Origin: Verrucomicrobiaceae bacterium
GTDB taxonomy: Bacteria; Verrucomicrobiota; Verrucomicrobiia; Verrucomicrobiales; Verrucomicrobiaceae
DNA: 64,000 bases
Assembly (NCBI GenBank): GCA_947507875.1
Contig: CANNQP010000011.1
Location: 40,295 to 104,294, forward strand
Direction of reading: 5' to 3'
In this document: one piece after another, positions 44,871 through 53,235 of the stretch
Position numbering within the stretch: position 1 is the stretch's first letter
Layout: the number at the start of each line of letters is the position of its first letter
Translations under genes and position numbers: made by a program
Notes under the pieces: model-generated
The model's input: only the letters and a program-made list of their open reading frames with translations
What the model was told of the DNA's origin: nothing
Databases searched by the model: none

Positions 44871-45812
44871 TCAAGAGTCCTGGGCCTGACCAAACCACAG
44901 ACTGCCTGACAGCAGACAAGCCGCCACAAAGATAGCAAGCCCGTTCGTTGCATGCAGCGGGCTGAGCCAAGCTGCATCGCCGCCCAACCGCGCATAGAAC
45001 CCTAAGGCCAGCTGATTCAAGGGCATGATCATCAGCGCTGGCATGAGCCATCGACGACGAGGCAAGCCCAGCAGCCAAGAACGCCCGCGCCAGGCCACGA
45101 CTAGCGCGAGTAGGGTGCCCAGCGAGCCCAAGAACAGATGAAAGTTACGCCAAAAGTCAGTCGCACCGTCTCGCAGTAAAAAACCAAGCATCGCCTGCAC
45201 AAAGAGCACTAGCACCAGCACATCCGCCCATAGACGCTCATAAAACCCTCGATTGGCAGCAAGCACAATCCGCTGTGACCGGGAAAGCGCGAGCAAGCTC
45301 AGCGAAAGTACCGCGAGCAACACGATCGACAAAGCAGCACCAGCCCAGGCACTATCCGCCGACGGATGCAAACCATTCCGAAGTGATAACAAGCCCTGGA
45401 GCAGCGTCAAAAAAAGAGCCAAAGTCACTAGACCACGGCGCAGCGGCCAACGATAAGCCGACCAGGCAAGCAGCAGCCAAAGAAACGAAAGGCAAAGGAT
45501 CACCACCAGCGCGAGCAAGGCGGCCTTGTAGGCCAAAAAAAGCGAACCGACGGTCACTAGCAGCAAGCCACTCAGCTCCATCAAGCTAGGGGCATGCCGA
45601 ACAAACTCACGCAAGTAGAGCATGAGGACGCACAGATCGATCCCAAACTGCAACAGGAACCGGCGAACAGGCGGCCACTCTGGGCCCCAGCCCTGAACCA
45701 GACAGGTAGCCAGCACCCCGAGCATGGCTGGCAGCCAAGTCCATCCAACACCCGCACCGCCTACTGCAATGGGCGGGTGGGCAGCTGTGTCCTCATGGAG
45801 ATCTGGTGGCAT
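44871..45812 (-). CDS. Polytopic membrane protein, about eight helices
   Basis: A 313-residue protein with around eight hydrophobic helices and short loops. The second half has two helices each with a single histidine, FHLFLGSLG and LHATNG, placed like the haem-binding histidines of heme A synthase (CtaA/Cox15) and related four-helix units, but the rest of that family's motifs is not seen. It may be a remote relative or unrelated. No signal peptide. Its stop lies 228 bases from the AsmA-like gene start, and it is divergent from the methyltransferase gene at 45954. Confidence 0.6.
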   Translation of the reverse strand: MPPDLHEDTAAHPPIAVGGAGVGWTWLPAMLGVLATCLVQGWGPEWPPVRRFLLQFGIDLCVLMLYLREFVRHAPSLMELSGLLLVTVGSLFLAYKAALLALVVILCLSFLWLLLAWSAYRWPLRRGLVTLALFLTLLQGLLSLRNGLHPSADSAWAGAALSIVLLAVLSLSLLALSRSQRIVLAANRGFYERLWADVLVLVLFVQAMLGFLLRDGATDFWRNFHLFLGSLGTLLALVVAWRGRSWLLGLPRRRWLMPALMIMPLNQLALGFYARLGGDAAWLSPLHATNGLAIFVAACLLSGSLWFGQAQDS

Positions 45813-45953
45813 AACTCCGGCGCATACGCCAGAGCTTACCCATTGTAAATGCCTCAGCCCAACAATGCCGCCAAGGGGGCTACCCTATCGTTCGTCTTTG
45901 GAAATGTGGGTTCCTTCCATTGACACTACCCTTGGCCTCAGGCTCTAGGACCA

Positions 45954-46751
45954 ATGCCCGAGCTTCGCGATTGGTATGACACCCCCCTTTACTACGATAT
46001 TATTTTTGATGCAGACACGCCCCGTGAGGCAGACTTTCTCGAAGCCGTCCATGAGCTTCATGGGCTGGGAGGCCGTAGCCGTCGTGTTCTAGAACCTGCC
46101 TGTGGCAGTGGGCGGCTCGTGCTCGAGATGGCACGGCGGGGTTGGAAAGTGGACGGATTCGATGGCAATCTACGGATGCTCGAGTTTGCCAAGGAGCGAG
46201 TGCGCAACGCCAAGCTGAAGGCTGAACTCTGGGAAGACTGGATGCAAAGTTTCTGCCCAGGCAAACACCAACCCTATGACATGGCCCATTGCTTGGTCAG
46301 CAGCTTCAAATACCTACTCACGGGGCGTCATGCAGCAGCCTGCCTGCGACGGGTGGCGGATGCATTGAAGCCAGGCGGACTCTTCGTGCTTGGCGTCCAC
46401 CTGACCTGCTATTCCAACAATCCGGAAGAACATGAACGCTGGAAGGCTGAACGCGATGGCATCCGCGTGGTCTGTGACACACACACGTGGCCGGCTGACC
46501 CGCAGACGCGGCAGGAAAACCTGCGTACCCGGCTGCGAATCACCCAAGGCAGCCGCACCCACACACAGGAAACGAGATGGCAATTCCGAACCTACAATGC
46601 CGCGCAAATCCGGCGTCTGCTGCGCTCCGCCCCCACTCTGGAGCTAGTAGCCTGCCACGACTTCACCTATGATCTTCAGACACCCCGGCAGCTAGATGAC
46701 AGCTATTCCGACATCGTGCTTATCCTTCGACGTCGATCCGCCGATCCATGA
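45954..46751 (+). CDS. Class I SAM-dependent methyltransferase
   Basis: A 265-residue cytoplasmic methyltransferase. Motif I is VLEPACGSGRLVLEMA (about 46-60), followed by the motif II acid in VDGFDGNLRML and the motif IV-V region in CLVSSFKYLLTG. A Rossmann SAM-binding fold is clear; the substrate is not. The overall layout resembles small-molecule methyltransferases of unknown target. It converges with the PotA-like gene, and no neighbour suggests a pathway. Confidence 0.82.
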   Translation: MPELRDWYDTPLYYDIIFDADTPREADFLEAVHELHGLGGRSRRVLEPACGSGRLVLEMARRGWKVDGFDGNLRMLEFAKERVRNAKLKAELWEDWMQSFCPGKHQPYDMAHCLVSSFKYLLTGRHAAACLRRVADALKPGGLFVLGVHLTCYSNNPEEHERWKAERDGIRVVCDTHTWPADPQTRQENLRTRLRITQGSRTHTQETRWQFRTYNAAQIRRLLRSAPTLELVACHDFTYDLQTPRQLDDSYSDIVLILRRRSADP

Positions 46752-46827
46752 ACCGGTTTGGATAAGAGGGGCCGCTGACCTTTAAGCCCGCTTCCCAACC
46801 ATAGTAGCGCTGACGCCTGCGGCGGGC

Positions 46828-47925
46828 TCATGCGATCACAAGCGATTCGATGACCCGGCCAGACTCCGGCAAAAAGCGCACCCAGCAGGAATCGCCGATC
46901 TCTAGCCGCATGGCCTCCGCGTCGCCACTGCGCTGGGCATGGAAACGCTGGGAACCAGCACGGAGCTGCACCCGTTCGTGATCTCCAAAGAAGGTCAAGC
47001 CCTCCACGACCGCCTGGAAACCATGCGTTCGATCGCTGGCCAAGGGTCGCTCATGCGTTAGGTGCATGACCTCCGGGCGAACCATGATGCGGACACGGTC
47101 ACCCGCTCTCCATTCGCGAGTGGTCTTCACCGCTGGCCGGCCGATGCCCTCAACCTGAACGAGAACCAAGCCGCCTGGCAGCATCTCCTGGACTTCAGCG
47201 ATGAAGAAGTTTGCATCGCCTATAAAGCTGGCCACAAACCCCGTAGCGGGAGCCTGATACAGCTCCTGCGGAGCCGCCACCTGCTCGACCTGCCCTGCAT
47301 TCATCACGGCGATCCGGTGGCTCAAGCTCAGGGCCTCCGCCTGATCGTGAGTCACATAAACAAAAGTCGTGCCCACCTGCTGGTGCAGGCTGTGTAGCTC
47401 CTGCAGCATGTGCTGGCGCAGCTTCAAATCCAGCGCGGCCAGTGGCTCATCGAGAAGCAGAACCTGCGGCTCATTCACCAAGGCCCGCGCGATAGCCACC
47501 CGCTGACGCTGGCCACCGCTGAGTTGCGCGGGGCGCTTGCGCGCCTGCTCTTCCAGCCGAGTGAGCCGCAGCATGCGCTCGACGCTGCTTTTGATCTCCG
47601 CCCGGCTCCGGCGCGCCATGCGCAAGCCGAAAGCAATGTTTTCACCAACCGTGAGGTGTGGAAAGAGCGCGTAGTTTTGAAACACCGTGTTCACGGGTCG
47701 ACGCTCAGGCGGCAGATCTGTGATATCCTGCCCACCGAGCCAGATGCGGCCAGAATCTGGCCTATCAAAACCTGCCACCAAACGCAACAGCGTGGTCTTG
47801 CCACATCCACTAGGACCTAACAGCGAAAAAACCTCGCCTCGCGGGATGCTCAGGCTGACATCATCAAGCACACGATGGCGACCGAAGCACTTGGTGACCT
47901 GGGAGATGACGAGAAAATCTTGCAC
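46828..47925 (-). CDS. PotA/FbpC-type ABC transporter ATP-binding protein
   Basis: A 365-residue importer ATPase with GTG start at 47925 (MQDFLVISQVTKCFG); a TTG further upstream would give an atypical N-terminal extension. It has Walker A LGPSGCGKTT (36-45), Q-loop FQNYALFPHL, signature LSGGQRQRVA, Walker B LLLDEPLAALD and the His switch VTHDQAEAL. The C-terminal TOBE domain (about 250-365) is of the type in spermidine, iron or 2-aminoethylphosphonate importers. No permease or binding-protein gene adjoins it, so the substrate is unknown. It follows the histidine kinase gene 61 bases downstream. Confidence 0.9.
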   Translation of the reverse strand: MQDFLVISQVTKCFGRHRVLDDVSLSIPRGEVFSLLGPSGCGKTTLLRLVAGFDRPDSGRIWLGGQDITDLPPERRPVNTVFQNYALFPHLTVGENIAFGLRMARRSRAEIKSSVERMLRLTRLEEQARKRPAQLSGGQRQRVAIARALVNEPQVLLLDEPLAALDLKLRQHMLQELHSLHQQVGTTFVYVTHDQAEALSLSHRIAVMNAGQVEQVAAPQELYQAPATGFVASFIGDANFFIAEVQEMLPGGLVLVQVEGIGRPAVKTTREWRAGDRVRIMVRPEVMHLTHERPLASDRTHGFQAVVEGLTFFGDHERVQLRAGSQRFHAQRSGDAEAMRLEIGDSCWVRFLPESGRVIESLVIA

Positions 47926-47986
47926 AGCTGCGCAGGGAATAAGAAAACCGTAACGCTGACAATGCCTGAATCTGCCAGCCCGAACA

Positions 47987-48736
47987 TCAGGCAATCGGGC
48001 AGCTCAGCCAGACCGTCGTCGTATTATTTTCAGAGGCAATGCCGATCTGCACCCCCATCTGATGACAAAGCATCGCGGCAATCGTCAGCCCCAGACCGAG
48101 ATGGTTGCTCGTTTTACTGCCATAAAAGGGACGGAAGACTTGCTGAAGTTTGTCAGGGCTGATGGTGGTGCCGGTATTGCTGACCAGGACGTCCACACGA
48201 CGCTGTTCCGCGGGAGTGAAGACGCCTGGACCCGCGATCTTGAGCATGGCGCGACCCCCGACTTGACCTGCCGCCTCAGCAGCATTTTTCAGCACCTCCA
48301 CCAGCACTTCCTTGAGTTTCGTCGGGTCCACATTGACGGTCGGTAGGCCTTGAGTCACATCCACCTCTAGTTGCACGTTGTTTTTGGTAAAAGGCTCAAG
48401 CAGAGTGGTCTGCACGACTCCAAGGTATTCATTTAGATTCAGCGACTGCGATTGTAACTTCGCGCAGCCACCAGCCCCGCGAATGCGCTCGCTCAAGTTA
48501 GAAACACCAACGGAAGCCTCACGGATATGCTGCATGTTTTCCGAAATGCCCGCATCCAAACCTTCCGTCATCAAAATGAGGCTACTGAAACCCTGAATGA
48601 CCGCTAAAAGGTTATTCAGCTTGTGCGTCAGTCCACGCAACAGCTCTTGGTGAAAGCCTTCACTATGCTCATGACCGAGCTGAAGATACGTGGGGAAAAC
48701 AAACTGCATAACTTGAGTAAATTCGAGCCTGCCCAT
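47987..48736 (-). CDS. Sensorless histidine kinase-like protein
   Basis: A 249-residue soluble kinase-like protein lacking any recognised sensor domain. The phosphoacceptor site is LTHKLNNLLAVIQGF with His38. The N box is VEVLKNAAEAAG, the G1 box reads VLVSNTG instead of the usual DTG, F-box FRPFYGSKT, and G2 LGLGLTIA. The DTG-to-NTG change removes the Asp that contacts the adenine, so ATP binding may be weak. Its partner is unknown; the degenerate NtrC-type regulator at 40 kb is a candidate. ATG at 48736 was chosen, as the frame's earlier start is TTG. Confidence 0.78.
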   Translation of the reverse strand: MGRLEFTQVMQFVFPTYLQLGHEHSEGFHQELLRGLTHKLNNLLAVIQGFSSLILMTEGLDAGISENMQHIREASVGVSNLSERIRGAGGCAKLQSQSLNLNEYLGVVQTTLLEPFTKNNVQLEVDVTQGLPTVNVDPTKLKEVLVEVLKNAAEAAGQVGGRAMLKIAGPGVFTPAEQRRVDVLVSNTGTTISPDKLQQVFRPFYGSKTSNHLGLGLTIAAMLCHQMGVQIGIASENNTTTVWLSCPIA

Positions 48737-49031
48737 GCATGTAAGCCAACGCTGTCGCAAGGCTATTTTGGCACTCCTGCTAGGTGTGCTTCATAGTTTG
48801 CCGCTGGACAAACAGGCTTTGAGTTGGGCATGGAGGACAAGAATCGACGCAAACACGACTTTCCGAAAAACTTAACCTCGCCAACTGGAAGTTATCCCCA
48901 AAAAATGGCATTTTTAAAATATGAAACGGCTTAAATGCGCCATTTTCCCGAAAAAATAGCAAACTTCACCTTGCTGTTTAAAATTTTAACCGCAACTTCG
49001 CTGAGAAATCGCAATTTTCACCCCAACGCTC
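48737..49031 (+). promoter_or_regulatory. AT-rich leader region upstream of ilvB
   Basis: About 295 bases between the divergent kinase gene and ilvB. From roughly 48860 it becomes AT-rich with homopolymer A and T tracts. It contains an imperfect inverted repeat, AAAATGGC at 48902-48909 with GCCATTTT at 48939-48946. The ilvB promoter should lie here. No branched-chain-amino-acid-rich leader peptide was found, so attenuation of the enterobacterial kind is not supported. Confidence 0.45.
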
Positions 49032-50759
49032 ATGAGCACACCTAAAATGGACGGCGCACAAGCCCTCATTAAAACCCTCGCCGACCTCGGCATCGAATAT
49101 GTCTTCGGTTACTCTGGCGGCGCCGCCATCCCGATTTTTGACGCGCTCCAGACCGTGAAGACGGACATGAAGTTCATCCTCGTCCGCCACGAGCAAGGGG
49201 CGGTCCACATGGCTGACGGCTATGCTCGTGCCACTGGTAAGCCAGCCGTCGTGCTCGTCACCTCCGGCCCAGGCGCTGGCAATACCGTCACTGGCATCAT
49301 GACCGCCCAAATGGACAGCGTCCCCATGATCGTCCTGTGCGGCCAGCAGGTCACTTGGATGCTCGGGAAGGATGCCTTCCAGGAGGCGGATATTTTCAAC
49401 ATCACGGCTCCGGTCGTGAAGCACAATTTCCTGGTTAAGCAGACCAATGCACTCCCGCGCATTGCCCGTGAGGCTTACCACATCGCCACCACCGGCCGCC
49501 CCGGTCCAGTGCTGATCGACATCCCGAAAGATATCAGTCAGGGAGCCTTCACCGGTACTTTTGACGAGCCGATGGATCTACCAGGCTATCATCCCGAGGA
49601 CAATTTCAAAATCGATCAAGCAGGCATCAAGGAAGCCGCCCGCTTGTTGGCTACGGCGAAGCGCCCAGTCATCCTCGCCGGTCAGGGAGCCATGATCGCC
49701 CGCGCGGACAAAGAACTTCTCACTTTGGCGGAGACCCTAGGCTGCCCCGTCACGACCACCCTGCTTGGCAAGGGCGTCTTCCCAGAAACACATCCGCTCT
49801 CCCTCGGCATGCTTGGCATGCACGGCACCGCATACGCAAACAAAGCGATGGTGGAGGCAGACCTCATCTTCAACGTCGGCTCACGCTTTGACGACCGCAT
49901 CATTGGCAAGCCGCACATGTTCGGCCGCAACGCAAAGATCATCCACATCGACATCGACGCTGCGGAATTCAACAAGATGATCAAGGTTGACGTTGCCATC
50001 AAAGGCGACGCCAAAGCCGCGCTGCGTGACCTCCTTCCCCATGTCGAAAAGCTGCCTACCGAGGACTGGCTGGCTCACCTCGACGGTTACAAAAAGAAAT
50101 TCCCTCTCACCTACAAGAAGCAAGGTGGCCTGCGCATGCAGCAGGTGATCGACGAGTTCTACCATCTCACCAAGGGCAAAGCCATCATCACTACCGACGT
50201 CGGCCAGCACCAAATGTGGGCTGCTCAGTTCTACAAAAACAATGAGAGCTACCATTGGCTTAGCTCCGGCGGTGCCGGCACGATGGGCTTCGGTTTCCCC
50301 GCAGCCATCGGAGCCCAGCTCGCCTGCCCGGACAAGCTCGTCGCGTGCGTCGTCGGCGACGGTGGCTTCCAGATGACCTTGTTTGAACTGGCCACTGCCG
50401 CGATTCATAAGCTGCCCATCAAGATCCTCATCCTCAACAACAGCTACCTCGGCATGGTCCGCCAATGGCAGGAGCTCTTCTTTGAGAACCGTGAAAGCGG
50501 CGTCGATCTCATTGGCAACCCCGACTTTGTGAAGCTCGGCGAAGCTTACGGCATCAAAGGCTGGCACATCCGCCGCCCCGCCGATGTGGAACGCATCCTC
50601 CAGCAGGCCCTCGATTACAACGACGGTCCGTGCATCATTGAAGCCGAGTGCATCAAAGCCGAAAACGTTTTCCCGATGATTCCCGCCGGAGCCGCCCTGG
50701 AGGACATGATCCTCGAAGCGCCGAAGCACAAAATGGAAAAACCCACCGGTTCGACCTGA
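49032..50759 (+). CDS. ilvB: Acetolactate synthase, large (catalytic) subunit
   Basis: A 575-residue TPP enzyme making acetolactate from pyruvate, the first common step to valine, leucine and isoleucine. The catalytic glutamate lies in VRHEQGAVHMADGYARAT; the FAD region contains GSRFDDRI, and the TPP-Mg motif is GDGGFQMTLFELATA through NNSYLGMVRQWQ. Length is typical (560-590). A 96-base gap with a 7-base-pair hairpin separates it from the DNA methyltransferase gene, then ilvN. No Shine-Dalgarno visible before the ATG. Confidence 0.97.
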   Translation: MSTPKMDGAQALIKTLADLGIEYVFGYSGGAAIPIFDALQTVKTDMKFILVRHEQGAVHMADGYARATGKPAVVLVTSGPGAGNTVTGIMTAQMDSVPMIVLCGQQVTWMLGKDAFQEADIFNITAPVVKHNFLVKQTNALPRIAREAYHIATTGRPGPVLIDIPKDISQGAFTGTFDEPMDLPGYHPEDNFKIDQAGIKEAARLLATAKRPVILAGQGAMIARADKELLTLAETLGCPVTTTLLGKGVFPETHPLSLGMLGMHGTAYANKAMVEADLIFNVGSRFDDRIIGKPHMFGRNAKIIHIDIDAAEFNKMIKVDVAIKGDAKAALRDLLPHVEKLPTEDWLAHLDGYKKKFPLTYKKQGGLRMQQVIDEFYHLTKGKAIITTDVGQHQMWAAQFYKNNESYHWLSSGGAGTMGFGFPAAIGAQLACPDKLVACVVGDGGFQMTLFELATAAIHKLPIKILILNNSYLGMVRQWQELFFENRESGVDLIGNPDFVKLGEAYGIKGWHIRRPADVERILQQALDYNDGPCIIEAECIKAENVFPMIPAGAALEDMILEAPKHKMEKPTGST

Positions 50760-50855
50760 TGCCGCCACTGTTCCTTATTAGCGTCCAATGAGCGTCATAT
50801 CAGCGGTTAGAACTCCTCTTTAAACCGCTACCTTGACCCTAATGGCACGCTGATA

Positions 50856-51668
50856 ATGCCGATGAAAACCAACCACATCATCCACGGCGATGCCCTCGCC
50901 GAGTTGAAAAAGCTCCCCACAGCCTGCGCACAGTCCATCATCGCCGATCCACCTTACTTCAATGTTCTCGAAGATGAAGCCTGGGATACCCAATGGAAAA
51001 CCTCAGCCGATTACCTCACTTGGTGTGAGGCCTGGGTACATCAGGCCATGCGAATCCTACGCGAAGACGGCCTCTGCTTCATCTTTGGTCAATTAGGCAA
51101 GCGCGAGCACACCTTTCTCCACCTCATGTCTCGTCTCACACAACAGCAAACCTTTCACGATCTCGTCATTTGGGATCGCGCGGTTGGCTACGATGAGCGA
51201 CGGGATAGCTTTACCCCGCAGTACGAGATGATCCTCGTCCTGCGTAAAGGCGAAAAGGTCAAATTCATCAAGGATGCAGTGCGCATTCCATACGATGAAG
51301 CCACGATTGCCACCTACCTGCGAGACAAGCGCTACAAGGACAAAGCGGCGCGCAAAGGCCATCTCGAAAAAGGCAAATATGCCACCAATATCCTCCGTGT
51401 CCCAAGCCTGAAGGGACAATCGAAAGAAAAGTGCGGCCATCCCTCCCAGAAGCCGCTCCAACTGATCGAAAAACTTATCCTTTGCTCCACCGAAGCGGGT
51501 GACACCGTGCTGGATCCCTTCTTGGGAAGCGGCACCACGGCCCTCGCAGCACAGCGCACGAGTCGAAAGTGGGTCGGTATTGAACAAGACTCAAACTACC
51601 TTCACTTGGCGCAAAAACGCCTCCAGGCAGACCCTTCCAATTCCACAAACGAACCCCCACGATCATGA
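50856..51668 (+). CDS. Orphan DNA adenine methyltransferase, beta class
   Basis: A 270-residue N6-adenine (possibly N4-cytosine) DNA methyltransferase. Motif IV DPPYF is at 31-35 and comes before the SAM motif FLGSGTT (222-228) followed by WVGIEQDSNYLHLAQKRL, the beta-class order seen in CcrM and M.HinfI. DPPY favours adenine. No restriction endonuclease gene adjoins it. It sits between ilvB and ilvN, and its stop overlaps the ilvN start by four bases (ATGA), so it is expressed with acetolactate synthase. Target sequence is unknown. The first ATG is at 50856; a second lies two codons in. Confidence 0.92.
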   Translation: MPMKTNHIIHGDALAELKKLPTACAQSIIADPPYFNVLEDEAWDTQWKTSADYLTWCEAWVHQAMRILREDGLCFIFGQLGKREHTFLHLMSRLTQQQTFHDLVIWDRAVGYDERRDSFTPQYEMILVLRKGEKVKFIKDAVRIPYDEATIATYLRDKRYKDKAARKGHLEKGKYATNILRVPSLKGQSKEKCGHPSQKPLQLIEKLILCSTEAGDTVLDPFLGSGTTALAAQRTSRKWVGIEQDSNYLHLAQKRLQADPSNSTNEPPRS

Positions 51669-52210
51669 GCGAAAAAATCAGCGCCACTACCGACAAAAAG
51701 CCCGCTCCGCAGGCGGACATCATCAACATCCACACGCTCAGCGTGATGGTGAACAACCAACCTGGCGTCCTCGGCCGCATTTGCGCTGTGTTCAGCCGTC
51801 GCGGATTCAACATCGAGTCCCTCGTTGTCTCCCAGACACGTGACCCACGCTTCAGTCGCATGACCATCGGTATCAGCGGCCACCCTGAGGGCCTGCATCA
51901 GATCATCATGCAGGTGAACAAACTGATCGACGTGATCCACTGCATCGAACACACCGATCGAGACGCTGTCGCGAAAGAACTCGTCCTCATCAAAATCGCC
52001 GCGGGAACCGCTGAGCGAACGGAGATCCTGCAAATCATCGAACACTACGCTGGCAAGACCGTCGATCTACAGGACGACAGCCTGATCGCCATGATCACTG
52101 GCAATACAGACAAGCTCGATGCAGCGGTGCGCCTGTTGAGCAAATTTGAGATCGTCGAGACCGTCCGCACCGGGAAAGTTGTCATGGCCCGCGGTCTGGC
52201 AGAGACCTGA
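51665..52210 (+). CDS. ilvN: Acetolactate synthase, small (regulatory) subunit
   Basis: A 181-residue regulatory subunit with an ACT domain (about residues 20-95) beginning HTLSVMVNNQPGVLGRICAV and NIESLVVSQTRDPRFSRM. It binds valine and tunes the large subunit. The C-terminal ALS_ss domain follows. Length is typical of IlvN/IlvH (160-185). It begins inside the methyltransferase stop codon (ATGA overlap) and is followed by a strong terminator, marking the end of the ilvB-methylase-ilvN unit. Confidence 0.95.
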   Translation: MSEKISATTDKKPAPQADIINIHTLSVMVNNQPGVLGRICAVFSRRGFNIESLVVSQTRDPRFSRMTIGISGHPEGLHQIIMQVNKLIDVIHCIEHTDRDAVAKELVLIKIAAGTAERTEILQIIEHYAGKTVDLQDDSLIAMITGNTDKLDAAVRLLSKFEIVETVRTGKVVMARGLAET

Positions 52211-52244
52211 TCGCTTCATATTGAAGCTCATTTTGACGTTACAC

Positions 52245-52273
52245 GCAGCCGCTTGACGAGCGGCTGCTTTTTT
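52245..52273 (+). terminator. Rho-independent terminator after ilvN
   Basis: A perfect 9-base-pair GC-rich stem (52245-52253 with 52259-52267, loop 5) is followed by six T. It lies 35 bases after the ilvN stop on the plus strand. Confidence 0.92.
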
Positions 52274-52362
52274 AGCACCGCGCGACAGAGCGAACGAAGG
52301 CATGACCGCGCTTTCCCTCTTTCTCTGGGAAAAGTCTTGGCGCTTTTTTGGAGCCAGCGCGT

Positions 52363-53100
52363 ATGCCTTCTCCCCTCATGAATATCTATGAAACGCGCCG
52401 TCTGCTGGATGAATATTTGCTTTTCCACTATGCGGCGCCGCAGGAGATCCTGCCCTGGGCGCAGGGCCCCCAAGAGGCCCTGAATTTCGCTGTGCGTTCG
52501 GTCACCCAGTTGGCGGACTTTTCTCTCCAGCCACGTACCGCGCTCGATCTTGGCTGCGCCGTAGGACGCTCCAGCTTTGAACTCGCTCGTCATTGCGATG
52601 CGGTGCTCGGCATCGACTACAGCCATAGTTTCATCGATGCAGCACAAGCTCTGAAACAAGGGAGCCTTGCGTACGAGCGCCTTGACGAAGCAACCCTGCG
52701 CACAGCTCTGACCGCCACTGCCCCCACGGATTGTCCACGCGAACGTGTGCAGTTTGAAACCGGAGATGCCATGAACCTGCGGGCTGATTTGGGCAGGTTT
52801 GACCTCGTCCATGGAGCTAATCTGCTGTGCCGACTGCCAGAACCTCATCTGCTGCTGGAACGGCTCCCCGAACTGGTCAAGCCAGGCGGGCAGCTTCTGC
52901 TCACAACGCCCTGCACTTGGCTAGAAGAATTCACCCCACGCGGACAATGGCCACAAGGCTCCACGCTAGATTGGCTGAAGGAAACGCTTAGCACCCACTT
53001 CGATTTAGTGAAGCAAGAAGATCTGCCCTTTCTGATCCGGGAACACGCTCGGAAATATCAATGGAGTGTGGCGCTTGGCACGCGCTGGACTCGCCACTGA
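52363..53100 (+). CDS. 4-mercaptohistidine N1-methyltransferase-like protein (OvoA C-terminal domain)
   Basis: A 245-residue methyltransferase beginning MPSPLMNIYETRRLLDEYLL, a pattern (NIYET, LLxEYLLFHY) specific to the C-terminal domain of ovothiol synthase OvoA. Motif I is ALDLGCAVGRSSFELA and the catalytic region includes GANLLCRLPEP. In OvoA this domain methylates 5-thiohistidine to ovothiol A. Here it stands alone, and the sulfoxide synthase half is not in the window. ATG at 52363 has a GGAG nine bases upstream, one of the few clear Shine-Dalgarno sites seen; ATG at 52378 is an alternative. Confidence 0.85.
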   Translation: MPSPLMNIYETRRLLDEYLLFHYAAPQEILPWAQGPQEALNFAVRSVTQLADFSLQPRTALDLGCAVGRSSFELARHCDAVLGIDYSHSFIDAAQALKQGSLAYERLDEATLRTALTATAPTDCPRERVQFETGDAMNLRADLGRFDLVHGANLLCRLPEPHLLLERLPELVKPGGQLLLTTPCTWLEEFTPRGQWPQGSTLDWLKETLSTHFDLVKQEDLPFLIREHARKYQWSVALGTRWTRH

Positions 53101-53235
53101 GCTTCTTGCCTTTTTGAGGGCTGGAAAGACTTCCGCTGCAGCTAGGCAAAAGCTAGCCAGGCGAAGGCACCCACTTCGCGCTTGATCCGAGCTTGAGCAC
53201 GACAAACTGCACGTGTCCGTGACGGAAGGGCCCAC

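Noticed and set aside
49881..50768. Minus-strand open frame of 295 codons opposite ilvB
   Set aside because: Antisense of a highly conserved enzyme; no motif of its own.
50802..50829. Hairpin in the ilvB-methyltransferase gap considered as a terminator
   Set aside because: Only a 7-base-pair stem with a 14-base loop and no T run; it may affect mRNA stability but does not look like a terminator.
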